A stretch of DNA of 8,088 nucleotides from Actinomycetes bacterium (GTDB lineage: Bacteria; Actinomycetota; Acidimicrobiia; Acidimicrobiales; RAAP-2): NCBI GenBank assembly GCA_021826655.1, contig JAKAZC010000121.1, forward strand, positions 1 to 8,088, in the 5' to 3' direction. This document shows positions 1 through 5,924 of this stretch, in pieces; position 1 is the stretch's first letter; each line of letters opens with the position of its first letter. The position numbers and the translations under genes are program-made. Under the pieces are notes generated by a model. That model was not told the origin of the DNA and made no database searches. It saw only the letters and a program-made list of their open reading frames with translations.

Positions 1-62
1 CGGAATCGAACCGCCGTACGGGGCTTTGCAGGCCCCTGCCTAAACCACTCGGCCACGCCGCC
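1..62 (-). tRNA. tRNA-Cys (anticodon GCA), 3' end cut by window edge
   Basis: Read on the minus strand, the 5' end is at base 62 with acceptor strand GGCGGCG. A D-arm follows (GGCC-GAGUGGUUUA-GGC type). The anticodon stem-loop is GGGGC-CUGCAAA-GCCCC, whose seven-base loop places anticodon GCA (cysteine) in the middle. Next come a four-base variable loop (GUAC) and a T-arm beginning GGCGG-UUCGAUU-CCG. The sequence stops inside the 3' half of the T stem, so the rest of that stem, the 3' acceptor strand and any encoded CCA lie outside the window. The part that is visible folds canonically with no mismatch in the anticodon stem, so this should be a functional gene. It diverges from the glycosyltransferase at 113. 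Confidence 0.95.
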
Positions 63-76
63 TGGAGCGCCCGGTG

Positions 77-82
77 ATCCTA
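77..82 (-). promoter_or_regulatory. Candidate -10 box of the tRNA-Cys promoter
   Basis: The minus strand reads TAGGAT, matching the actinobacterial TANNNT -10 pattern. A transcript starting about seven bases downstream (near base 70) would carry a leader of about eight bases before the mature tRNA 5' end at 62, which is normal for tRNA genes. No convincing -35 hexamer is visible at the usual spacing. Assigned from pattern only. Confidence 0.35.
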
Positions 83-100
83 CCCTCCGGACCGGGATGC

Positions 101-106
101 TTAGAT
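101..106 (+). promoter_or_regulatory. Weak -10-like hexamer before the glycosyltransferase
   Basis: TTAGAT ends seven bases before the ATG at 113, the spacing seen at the leaderless-type starts elsewhere in this window. The second base departs from TANNNT. The overlapping TAGATC is an alternative reading that loses the final T instead. No Shine-Dalgarno sequence is present before the ATG, which fits a leaderless start. Weak by itself, and supported mainly by the repeated geometry. Confidence 0.25.
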
Positions 107-112
107 CTGTCC

Positions 113-1147
113 ATGCGGATCGGACTCATCGCCCCACCTTGGACTCCCATCCCCCCCGTCCTCTACGGCGGGATCGAACTCGTCGTCGACCAGCTGGCCC
201 GCGGTTTGCAGGACGCCGGGCACGAGGTCCTCCTCTTCACGACAGGTGACTCGACCTGCCCCGTTCCACGCCGGTGGGTCCTCCCCGTCGCCGAGGGGCA
301 GCGCATCGGCATGGCCGTGCCCGAGCTCCGGCACGTGATCCACGCCTACGAGGCGGTCCGCGAGTGCGACGTCGTCCACGACCACACGGTCATGGGACCC
401 TTCCACTCCGAGCACTATCCGGGCCTCCCGGTGGCCACCACCATCCACGGTCCGTTCAACGAGGAACTCACCGATCTCTACCGGGTCACTGCCGACCGGG
501 TCCCGCTGGTCGCCATCTCCCACGCACAGCACCGAGCGGCGCCGCACATCCCGGTGGCGCGGGTCATCCATCACGGCATCGAGGCCGCACAGTTCCCCAT
601 GGGCACGGGGGACGGCGACCGGGACGGCCCTTATGTCCTCTTCCTCGGACGCATGGCCGACGACAAGGGGTGCCACCGGGCCATCCGGGTGGCACGCGCC
701 GCCGGCCTCCGGATACTCATCGCCGCCAAGATGCGCGAGACCTGGGAGCGGGAGTACTTCACCGAACGGGTCGAGCCGCTACTGGGAGCCGACGCCGTCT
801 ACCTCGGAGAGGTGTCCCACGAGCGCAAGCTCGAGCTGCTGGCCGGGGCGTCCGCCCTCGTGTTCCCGATCCGGTGGAACGAGCCGTTCGGCATGGTGAT
901 GATCGAGGCGATGGCCTGCGGGACCCCGGTGGTGGCCTTTCCGGAGGGTGCCGTGCCCGAGGTGGTCACCGACGGAGTCACCGGGTTCCTGTGCGAGGAC
1001 GAGGCGGCCATGACCGACGCCCTGGGCCGGCTCGACCAGTTGGAACGCGCCGAGTGCCGATTGGCGGTCGAGGGCTACTTCTCGACCCATCGCATGGTGG
1101 CCGAGCACATCGAGCTGTTCGAGTCGATGTTGACCGGAACCGCCTGA
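113..1147 (+). CDS. Glycosyltransferase family 4 (GT-B fold)
   Basis: Retaining glycosyltransferase of 344 residues, probably using a nucleotide-sugar donor; the acceptor cannot be told from sequence. The N-terminal Rossmann half opens with MRIGLIAPPW and the glycine-rich YGGIE (residues 18-22), with HDH (89-91), TTIHGPF (109-115) and AISH (134-137). The C-terminal donor-binding half begins with VLFLGR (175-180) and DDKG (183-186), giving the Arg180/Lys185 pair typical of GT4 phosphate binding. It contains the EX7E motif as E257...E265 (EPFGMVMIE), followed by ACGTPVV (268-274) and a GVTGFL segment (288-293). Length is normal for a compact GT4 enzyme. I chose the ATG at 113 because MRIGLIAPP is the natural start of the first beta strand; a GTG at 74 would add 13 residues unlike the family. 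No signal peptide or membrane span, so a cytoplasmic or membrane-peripheral enzyme. Possible roles are envelope polysaccharide, glycolipid or glycogen-type synthesis; the neighbours do not decide. Confidence 0.93.
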   Translation: MRIGLIAPPWTPIPPVLYGGIELVVDQLARGLQDAGHEVLLFTTGDSTCPVPRRWVLPVAEGQRIGMAVPELRHVIHAYEAVRECDVVHDHTVMGPFHSEHYPGLPVATTIHGPFNEELTDLYRVTADRVPLVAISHAQHRAAPHIPVARVIHHGIEAAQFPMGTGDGDRDGPYVLFLGRMADDKGCHRAIRVARAAGLRILIAAKMRETWEREYFTERVEPLLGADAVYLGEVSHERKLELLAGASALVFPIRWNEPFGMVMIEAMACGTPVVAFPEGAVPEVVTDGVTGFLCEDEAAMTDALGRLDQLERAECRLAVEGYFSTHRMVAEHIELFESMLTGTA

Positions 1148-1163
1148 GGCGGCGCCGGTCAGG
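1140..1163. terminator. GC hairpin at the convergent gene junction (possible terminator)
   Basis: CCGCC-TGA-GGCGG at 1140-1152 is a perfect five-bp inverted repeat whose loop is the glycosyltransferase stop codon. A second inverted pair, CCTGA (1143-1147) and TCAGG (1159-1163), holds the stop codons of both converging genes. There is no U-tract. With only 11 bases between the two stops, this is the only place a shared terminator could sit, but the pairing could be incidental in such GC-rich DNA. Confidence 0.25.
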
Positions 1164-1362
1164 ACGTCTTCGACCGTCCGAGCAGGAACCGGACGGCCAC
1201 CACCGCCAGCACCACGAGGACGGCGACCTTGGCCAGCGTCCACGCCAGGCTGACCACCAGGTGGAGGAGCCCGAGCGCGAACCAGCCCGCAACCACCACA
1301 CCGAGGACCACCAGCACGACCCCGGTGGTCGAGAGTCCCGAGCCCTTCGAGTCGTCAGCCAT
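1159..1362 (-). CDS. Small two-helix membrane protein of unknown function
   Basis: A 67-residue protein starting MADDSKGSGLSTTG. It has two hydrophobic segments at about residues 13-34 (GVVLVVLGVVVAGWFALGLL) and 36-59 (LVVSLAWTLAKVAVLVVLAV), and a short basic tail ending LGRSKTS. A hydrophilic N-terminus, a tight turn between helices and a positively charged C-terminus suggest a hairpin in the inner membrane. I do not recognise a named family; such small proteins are common beside actinobacterial genes. The ATG at 1360-1362 is preferred over longer frames because a TACGCT box lies exactly six bases upstream, giving a leaderless-type start, and because upstream residues in this frame are shadow of glnD. 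It diverges from glnD across 60 bases and its stop is 11 bases from that of the converging glycosyltransferase. The strongly hydrophobic, well-bounded composition supports a real gene despite its size. Confidence 0.68.
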   Translation of the reverse strand: MADDSKGSGLSTTGVVLVVLGVVVAGWFALGLLHLVVSLAWTLAKVAVLVVLAVVAVRFLLGRSKTS

Positions 1363-1368
1363 CTCCCC

Positions 1369-1374
1369 AGCGTA
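1369..1374 (-). promoter_or_regulatory. -10 box of leaderless-type promoter for the small membrane protein
   Basis: The minus strand reads TACGCT, a full TANNNT match, followed by six bases (GGGGAG) and the ATG at 1362-1360. With this spacing transcription would start at or next to the A of the start codon. The GGGGAG abuts the ATG and is too close to act as a Shine-Dalgarno sequence. Confidence 0.45.
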
Positions 1375-1387
1375 ACCCCCGCCCACC

Positions 1388-1399
1388 CCGATCGATCGG
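1388..1399. promoter_or_regulatory. 12-bp palindrome between divergent promoters (candidate operator)
   Basis: CCGATCGATCGG is a perfect 12-bp palindrome. Its centre (1393.5) lies 22 bp from the centre of the leftward -10 box (1369-1374) and 20 bp from that of the rightward one (1411-1416), so it covers the -35 zone of both. Neither promoter shows a recognisable -35 hexamer. A dimeric regulator here could control both genes at once. No known binding-site family is matched, and short CG/GATC palindromes do occur by chance at high GC. Confidence 0.35.
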
Positions 1400-1410
1400 C
1401 GGCCCGGTGC

Positions 1411-1416
1411 TACGGT
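1411..1416 (+). promoter_or_regulatory. -10 box of leaderless-type promoter for glnD
   Basis: TACGGT, a full TANNNT match, is followed by exactly six bases (CCCCCG) and the ATG at 1423. No Shine-Dalgarno sequence precedes the ATG. The geometry mirrors that of the divergent gene and places the transcription start at the A of the start codon. This supports 1423 as the true glnD start. Confidence 0.5.
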
Positions 1417-1422
1417 CCCCCG

Positions 1423-3774
1423 ATGGGCCTCCGCACCCGACGCCAGGAGCTCATCGAGCAGCGCGGCCTCGGGGGTGACGCGTTCTGCCGGGCGTACTCG
1501 GCTGCAGCCGACGAGTGGCTGACCGACCTGTTCGAATCGGCCACGGCCGGTGACGGGCGGGGCATGGCCCTCGTCGCCGTCGGTGGCTACGGGCGCGGCG
1601 AGCTGTGTCCCTACAGTGACCTCGACGTCGTCCTCCTCCACAAGGGCCGCAAGGACGTCTCGGAGACCGCCGACCGCATCTGGTACCCGGTGTGGGACGA
1701 GGGGATCGCCCTCGATCACAGCGTCCGTCGCCCCCCCGAGGCACTCGACATGGCGGCCGACGACCTGCGGGTCGCACTCGGCCTGCTCGACGGTCGGGTC
1801 ATCTGCGGCGAGTCACGTGTCGCCGAGCCGGTGCTCGAGGGGGCGAAGGAGCGGTGGGCCCGCCAGAAGCCCCCGTGGCTGGGGGTCCTGGCCGACAGGG
1901 TGGCCGAGCGCCATGCCTCGTTCGGTGACGTCGGCTTCCTGCTCGAGCCCGACCTCAAGGAGTCCCACGGCGGGCTGCGGGACATCGCGGCACTGCTGGC
2001 GATGATGGACGCCGTCCCGGTCCTGGCCGACTACGTGGACACCGTTGCCATCGAGGACGCCCGGGCCGTGCTGACCGCCGCCCGGGTCGAGCTCCACCGC
2101 CGGGCCGGACGCGAATTGAACAAGCTCCTGCTCCAGGAGCAGGAGCAGGTGGCGACGTCGATGGGGCTGGAGGACGCAGACGCGCTGATGCTCGCCGTGG
2201 CGACCGCCGGCCGCAACGTCGCGTGGGAGGGGGACGACGCCTGGCGTCGTCGTGGCGCCTGGGACCGGGCCCAGGGTGCCCGCGGCGGACGTCGGCGGGC
2301 CAAGGGCGGAACGCCCGCCGTGTTCGCGGCGCCGGGCCGACCCGGCGTCGGATCCACCGGTGACGAGGTCGTCCTGCTCGAGGGGGCCGACGCCGCCGGC
2401 GACCCGTCCCTCGCACTTCGCCTGGCGTCAGTCGCCGCCGAACGCAAGCTGCCCATCTCGCGGGACGCACTCAACCTGCTCGGGCGTCGAGCCCCCGCTC
2501 CTCCCGTTCCCTGGCCGGACGCCCTGCGGGGTGCACTGGTCGACGTCCTCGCCACCGGGCCGTCCGCGATCCCGGCGCTCGAGGCGCTCGACCAGCGCCA
2601 GCTCCTCGAGCGGTACCTCCCGGAGTGGGCGGCGGTGCGAAACAAGCCCCAGCGCAACCCGTACCACCGGTTCACCGTCGACCGACACCTGCTCGAGGCG
2701 ACGGCAAATGCCGCCACGATGGCCCACCGGGTCTCGCGTCCCGACCTCCTGCTCCTCGGAACGCTGCTCCACGACATCGGAAAGGGATTCCCCGGGGACC
2801 ACACCGATGTCGGCATGGTGGTCGGCGCGGACATCGCCACCCGCATGGGGCTGCCTCCCGAGGACGTCGCCACCATCGTCACGATGATCCGACTCCACCT
2901 GCTGTTGCCGGACACCGCCACGCGGCGGGACCTGGACGACCCGGCCACCGCCCAGCGGGTGGCCGACGAAGTGGGCGACCGCCGGACGCTCGAACTGCTG
3001 GCCGCCATGGTCGAGGCGGACAGCCTGGCCACCGGACCCTCGGCCTGGGGTGGATGGAAGGCCGGACTGGTGGCCGACCTGGTCGAACGGACCAACCAGC
3101 TCCTGGCCGGCGAGCCCGCACCGCCGCCCACCCCGCTCATCACCGACGACCTCGAGCTGGTCATGGAGACGGTACGCACCCACGGGGTCCCCGCGTTGTC
3201 GGTCGATCCTCCCCAGGTGACGGTGGTCGCCCCCGACCGTTCCGGACTGCTGGCCGAGGTGACGGGGGTGCTCGCACTCCACGGCCTGAACGTGCGCTCC
3301 GCCGTGGTGGCCGGATCCCACGGCGTCGCCGTCGAGGTCTTCGAGGTCGAGCCGGAGCGGGGTCGCTGGCCCGCCTCGGCCATGTTGTCCAACGACCTCG
3401 CCTCCGTCATGGACGGCACCCTCGCGGTCGACGAACAGCTGGCCGCCCGGGCCCACACCTACCGCAATGCGCATCGGACACCGGTAGCTCAGCTGGTCTC
3501 CACCCAGGTCACGGTGGACAACAACGCCTCGGACCTCGCCACGGTGGTCGAGGTCCGGGCCGAGGACCTGGTCGGGCAGCTCCACCGCATCACCCGTGCC
3601 CTGGTGGCGTGCCACCTCGATGTGACCTCGGCGAAGGTCTCGACGTTCGGATCGGCCGTGGTCGATGCGTTCTACGTCCGGGGTCCGGACGGCCGGAAGC
3701 TCACCGACCCGTCGCAGATCGCCGCGGTCGAACAGGCAGTCCACGCCGGAGTCGGCACCTCCGCCGCCGACTGA
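1423..3774 (+). CDS. glnD: Bifunctional PII nucleotidylyltransferase / nucleotidylyl-removing enzyme GlnD
   Basis: Cytoplasmic nitrogen sensor that attaches and removes a nucleotide on the PII protein (GlnB/GlnK) in response to glutamine. In studied actinobacteria the modification is adenylylation rather than uridylylation. The protein has 783 residues against about 890 in E. coli GlnD; the shortening is partly at the N-terminus. Domains in order: nucleotidyltransferase with GGYGRGELCPYSDLD (residues 54-68, metal-binding D66 and D68); the GlnD-specific linker domain with LLEPDLKESHGGLRDI; an HD domain with H422, H450-D451 (LLHDIGKG), H460 and D533 (DSLATGPSAW), all residues needed for the removing activity; then two ACT domains, about 598-670 (VTVVAPDRSGLLAEVTG) and 708-775 (VVEVRAEDLVGQLHRIT), which bind glutamine. 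Both catalytic centres look intact. An Arg/Gly-rich stretch at about 272-290 is unlike the rest and is probably a flexible linker. glnK and amtB, common partners, are not in the window. The open frame runs upstream to 274, but only sequence from 1423 resembles GlnD. Confidence 0.97.
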   Translation: MGLRTRRQELIEQRGLGGDAFCRAYSAAADEWLTDLFESATAGDGRGMALVAVGGYGRGELCPYSDLDVVLLHKGRKDVSETADRIWYPVWDEGIALDHSVRRPPEALDMAADDLRVALGLLDGRVICGESRVAEPVLEGAKERWARQKPPWLGVLADRVAERHASFGDVGFLLEPDLKESHGGLRDIAALLAMMDAVPVLADYVDTVAIEDARAVLTAARVELHRRAGRELNKLLLQEQEQVATSMGLEDADALMLAVATAGRNVAWEGDDAWRRRGAWDRAQGARGGRRRAKGGTPAVFAAPGRPGVGSTGDEVVLLEGADAAGDPSLALRLASVAAERKLPISRDALNLLGRRAPAPPVPWPDALRGALVDVLATGPSAIPALEALDQRQLLERYLPEWAAVRNKPQRNPYHRFTVDRHLLEATANAATMAHRVSRPDLLLLGTLLHDIGKGFPGDHTDVGMVVGADIATRMGLPPEDVATIVTMIRLHLLLPDTATRRDLDDPATAQRVADEVGDRRTLELLAAMVEADSLATGPSAWGGWKAGLVADLVERTNQLLAGEPAPPPTPLITDDLELVMETVRTHGVPALSVDPPQVTVVAPDRSGLLAEVTGVLALHGLNVRSAVVAGSHGVAVEVFEVEPERGRWPASAMLSNDLASVMDGTLAVDEQLAARAHTYRNAHRTPVAQLVSTQVTVDNNASDLATVVEVRAEDLVGQLHRITRALVACHLDVTSAKVSTFGSAVVDAFYVRGPDGRKLTDPSQIAAVEQAVHAGVGTSAAD
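2125..2145. repeat. Perfect 10-bp inverted repeat inside glnD
   Basis: CTCCTGCTCC (2125-2134), one base (A), then GGAGCAGGAG (2136-2145). As RNA it would form a nine-bp GC-rich stem with a three-base loop. It encodes the LLLQEQE segment of the GlnD linker domain, so much of it may be fixed by protein sequence and G/C-ended codons. A role in translation pausing or transcript stability is possible but unsupported. Confidence 0.5.
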
Positions 3775-3837
3775 CGGGTGACGCAGGCGTCTCGGAACGT
3801 CGCTTGCCGGAGGCGGTACCGGATTGCGCGTCCCTCC

Positions 3838-3846
3838 TGGTAGATT
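3838..3846 (+). promoter_or_regulatory. Extended -10 promoter for the L,D-transpeptidase
   Basis: TGG-TAGATT reads as an extended -10 (TGN followed by TANNNT). Transcription would start near 3853, leaving a leader of about ten bases before the ATG at 3863, with GGTGG at 3851-3855 as the only weak Shine-Dalgarno-like run. No -35 hexamer is found at 16-18 bp. The rest of the 88-base gap after glnD (3775-3862) shows no convincing terminator; GACGCAGGCGTC near its start is a short inverted repeat with too tight a loop. Read-through from glnD remains possible. Confidence 0.4.
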
Positions 3847-3862
3847 CGTCGGTGGTACCGCC

Positions 3863-5020
3863 ATGACCCGATCCCACGCACATACCAGTCCGACGAGCCA
3901 CACCGGACGCCGACGGGTCGCCATGGCCCTGGGCGTGGTGGTCGTCGTGGCCGGCGTCGGAGCCGCCGTGGCGGCCCGCTCGACCGGCGGGCAGGTGGCT
4001 GCTGCCCCGACCACGGCGGTGCCGGCCCACACGGTCGTCTCCACACGGCCGTTGGCCATCGTCTCCGTGTCGCCCGTCGACGGGGCCACCAGCGTGGCGT
4101 CGGACGCCACACTGACCGTCCAGTTCTCGGAGCCGTTGGCCACCCACACCCCGATGCCCAGCCTCAATCCCCCCGTGGCCGGTTCCTGGCAGCTGCTCAC
4201 GCCCACGACGGTGGCCTTCGTGGCCGCCGCCCCCCTGATTCCCACATCGACCGAGACGCTCACGGTGCCCGCCGGGACAGGAGGCGTGGAGAGCGCCGGC
4301 GGCGTCACCCTCGGCCAGGGGGCCTCGGTCCGGTTCACCGTGGCCGCGGGTACCACGCTGCGCCTGCAACAGCTGCTCGCGCAACTGGGATACCTCCCGG
4401 TCGGCTTCGCCCCGGCCGGCGTCGTCACCGCGCCCCAGGAATTGGCCCAGCCCCAGGAGGGCACCTTCACCTGGCGGTTCGCGGAGCCGGCGTCACTGGT
4501 GTCACAGTGGACCCCGGGGTCGTCCAACGTGCTGACCAAGGGGGCCGTCATGACCTTCGAGGATACCCACGGTATGACCGCGGACGGACAGGCGGGACCT
4601 GCGGTGTGGTCGGCCCTGCTGGCCGACGCAGCCGCGGGCAAGGTCGACGGCGGCGCCTACAACTACGTCTACGTGTCCAAGGCGCTCCCCGAACGGGTGA
4701 CCGTCTACAGCAACGGCGCCTCCGTCTACACCACGCTGGCCAACACCGGCGTCACCGGTGCCGACACGGCCGTCGGCACGTTCCCGGTGTTCGAGCACCT
4801 GACGGTCACCACGATGTCCGGCACCAACCCCGACGGCACGAAGTACCACGACACGGGAATCCCGTGGGTGAGCTACTTCAACGGGGGCGACGCCCTGCAC
4901 GGCTTCGTCCGACCCGGCTACGGCTATCCGCAGAGCAACGGCTGCGTGGAGATGCCCCCGGCCAACGCCGCCGTGGTCTATCCGTACACGCCGATCGGCA
5001 CGCTCGTCACCGTCGCCTGA
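3863..5020 (+). CDS. Membrane-anchored L,D-transpeptidase with Ig-like and peptidoglycan-binding domains
   Basis: Cell-wall enzyme of 385 residues that should form or exchange L,D cross-links in peptidoglycan outside the membrane. Order of parts: a His/Ser/Thr-rich cytoplasmic start with RRR (16-18); one transmembrane segment or uncleaved signal anchor (19-38); a low-complexity spacer; a bacterial Ig-like domain (about 64-160) with VSPVDGATSV and LTVQFSEPL; a peptidoglycan-binding-like module with LRLQQLLAQLGYLP (167-180) and KGAVMTFEDTHGMTADGQAG (226-245), its two halves separated by about 45 residues; and a C-terminal YkuD catalytic domain (about 265-385). The active-site block is H346-GFVRPGYGYPQSN-G-C361, giving His and Cys 15 apart as expected. 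The usual Ser-His-Gly-Cys is Ser-Asn-Gly-Cys here (N359), a variant I believe occurs in some actinobacterial members. ATG 3863 is chosen because residues before it, from a TTG at 3824, are unlike a signal region. It converges on the crotonase gene. Confidence 0.92.
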   Translation: MTRSHAHTSPTSHTGRRRVAMALGVVVVVAGVGAAVAARSTGGQVAAAPTTAVPAHTVVSTRPLAIVSVSPVDGATSVASDATLTVQFSEPLATHTPMPSLNPPVAGSWQLLTPTTVAFVAAAPLIPTSTETLTVPAGTGGVESAGGVTLGQGASVRFTVAAGTTLRLQQLLAQLGYLPVGFAPAGVVTAPQELAQPQEGTFTWRFAEPASLVSQWTPGSSNVLTKGAVMTFEDTHGMTADGQAGPAVWSALLADAAAGKVDGGAYNYVYVSKALPERVTVYSNGASVYTTLANTGVTGADTAVGTFPVFEHLTVTTMSGTNPDGTKYHDTGIPWVSYFNGGDALHGFVRPGYGYPQSNGCVEMPPANAAVVYPYTPIGTLVTVA

Positions 5021-5029
5021 CCTGCGGCC

Positions 5030-5055
5030 GACGACTCGGTACCGCGCCGGTCGTC
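5030..5055. terminator. Stem-loop between convergent genes, likely bidirectional terminator
   Basis: GACGAC (5030-5035), bulged T, CGG (5037-5039), a seven-base loop, then CCG (5047-5049) and GTCGTC (5050-5055): nine base pairs with one bulge. It lies in the 46 bases between the transpeptidase stop (5020) and the minus-strand crotonase stop (5067). There is no U-tract on either strand, which is common for terminator-like hairpins in high-GC actinobacteria. Position and symmetry make it a plausible terminator for both genes. Confidence 0.5.
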
Positions 5056-5066
5056 AGCGGGCCGGG

Positions 5067-5891
5067 TCAACGGGCCGACGGGAACTTCGGGGCCCGACGT
5101 TCCCGCACCGCCCGGACCCCCTCGGCCGCATCTGGCCCGAGGAAGCCGAGCATCTCCAGGGCCAGTGACTCGCCGAACACCGGGGCCGCCTGCAGCATCC
5201 ACTGGTTCATCACCCGCTTGGTCCACTGCACGGCGGTACGGCTCCCCTCAGCCAGGCGTTCGGCGATGGCCAGCGCCTCGGGCACGACCCGGTCATCTGG
5301 CACGCACCGGGTCACCAGGCCGATCCGCTCCGCCTCGACGCCGTCCACGAAGTCCGCCGTCATCAGGTAGTACTTGGCACGGGCCATCCCGCACAGCAGC
5401 GGCCACACGAGAGCAGCGTGGTCACCGGCCGCCACCCCCAGTCGGGCGTGCCCGTCGGACAGACGGGCGTTCTCCCCGATCACGCTGACGTCTGCGAGCA
5501 GGGCCACCGCCAGGCCAGCACCCACGGCGACCCCGTTGACGGCCGAAACGATCGGCTTGACCGACGCCAACATCTCGTCCACGACGGCCTTGGCGTCCCG
5601 CCACTGCTCGAGTGTGGTGGCGTAGTCGGTGGTCATCCGCTCCACCATGGCCAGGTCACCCCCTGCGGAGAACGCCTTCCCTGCGCCCGTGATCACCGAG
5701 ACCGCCACCGAGTCGTCCCGGTCGACGACGTGCCAGATCTCGGAGAATTCGCGGTGCAGCCGCTCATCGGCCGCGTTCAGCACTTCGGGACGGTCGATGG
5801 TGATGAGGAGCACCTGCGGCGACGGTCGGTCGAACCGGAGGTGGACGAAGTCGTCATAGGTGGCGAATGCGGCGGGCAGCGCGTCGGTCAT
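5067..5891 (-). CDS. Crotonase-superfamily protein lacking the hydratase glutamates
   Basis: A 274-residue crotonase-fold protein, annotated by default as enoyl-CoA hydratase/isomerase. Family features are [11 protein letters not shown] (30-40), the oxyanion-hole strand [14 protein letters not shown] (67-80), the second oxyanion segment [15 protein letters not shown] (112-126), and a helical C-terminus ending in VRERRAPKF. The two acid/base glutamates of true hydratases are absent: the residue matching Glu144 of the rat enzyme is A128 and that matching Glu164 is H148. H148 and D157 ([13 protein letters not shown]) are nine residues apart, as are the catalytic His145 and Asp154 of 6-oxocamphor hydrolase. 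The reaction is therefore probably not simple hydration; C-C hydrolysis of a diketone-like acyl substrate, or another CoA-thioester reaction, are alternatives. ATG 5891 fits the family start and has a -10-like hexamer six bases upstream; an in-frame start at 5918 would add nine unlikely residues. It lies downstream of the monooxygenase on the same strand. Confidence 0.92.
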   Translation of the reverse strand: MTDALPAAFATYDDFVHLRFDRPSPQVLLITIDRPEVLNAADERLHREFSEIWHVVDRDDSVAVSVITGAGKAFSAGGDLAMVERMTTDYATTLEQWRDAKAVVDEMLASVKPIVSAVNGVAVGAGLAVALLADVSVIGENARLSDGHARLGVAAGDHAALVWPLLCGMARAKYYLMTADFVDGVEAERIGLVTRCVPDDRVVPEALAIAERLAEGSRTAVQWTKRVMNQWMLQAAPVFGESLALEMLGFLGPDAAEGVRAVRERRAPKFPSAR

Positions 5892-5897
5892 GGGTGC

Positions 5898-5903
5898 ATC
5901 TTG
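5898..5903 (-). promoter_or_regulatory. -10-like hexamer before the crotonase gene
   Basis: The minus strand reads CAAGAT, then GCACCC, then the ATG at 5891. It differs from TANNNT only at the first base and has the same six-base spacing as the other leaderless-type starts here. No Shine-Dalgarno sequence is present. The gene may thus be transcribed separately from the upstream methyltransferase-monooxygenase pair. Confidence 0.35.
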
Positions 5904-5924
5904 GCCGACCTGACCCACTCCGGA

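Noticed and set aside
74..112. GTG at 74 as the glycosyltransferase start
   Set aside because: The added residues do not resemble the family, and would overlap the tRNA-Cys promoter region; the ATG at 113 starts at the expected first strand.
274..1422. Upstream extension of the glnD frame, open without a stop from 274
   Set aside because: It runs antiparallel in sense to nothing conserved: the residues are Arg/Gly/Pro-rich out-of-frame translation of the glycosyltransferase gene, and the GlnD family pattern begins only after 1423.
2031..3458. Minus-strand frame of 475 codons inside glnD
   Set aside because: Ser/Arg/Thr-rich antisense shadow with no recognisable motif, over a gene with full family conservation.
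3775..3862. Terminator or riboswitch in the gap between glnD and the transpeptidase
   Set aside because: Only very short inverted repeats with tight loops are visible, and 88 bases with an internal promoter is too little room for a cell-wall-associated riboswitch such as the c-di-AMP type.
2428..4641. Long minus-strand open frame of 737 codons
   Set aside because: Antisense to glnD and the transpeptidase, spans their gap, and has no domain pattern; long shadow frames are expected in DNA this rich in G/C-ended codons.
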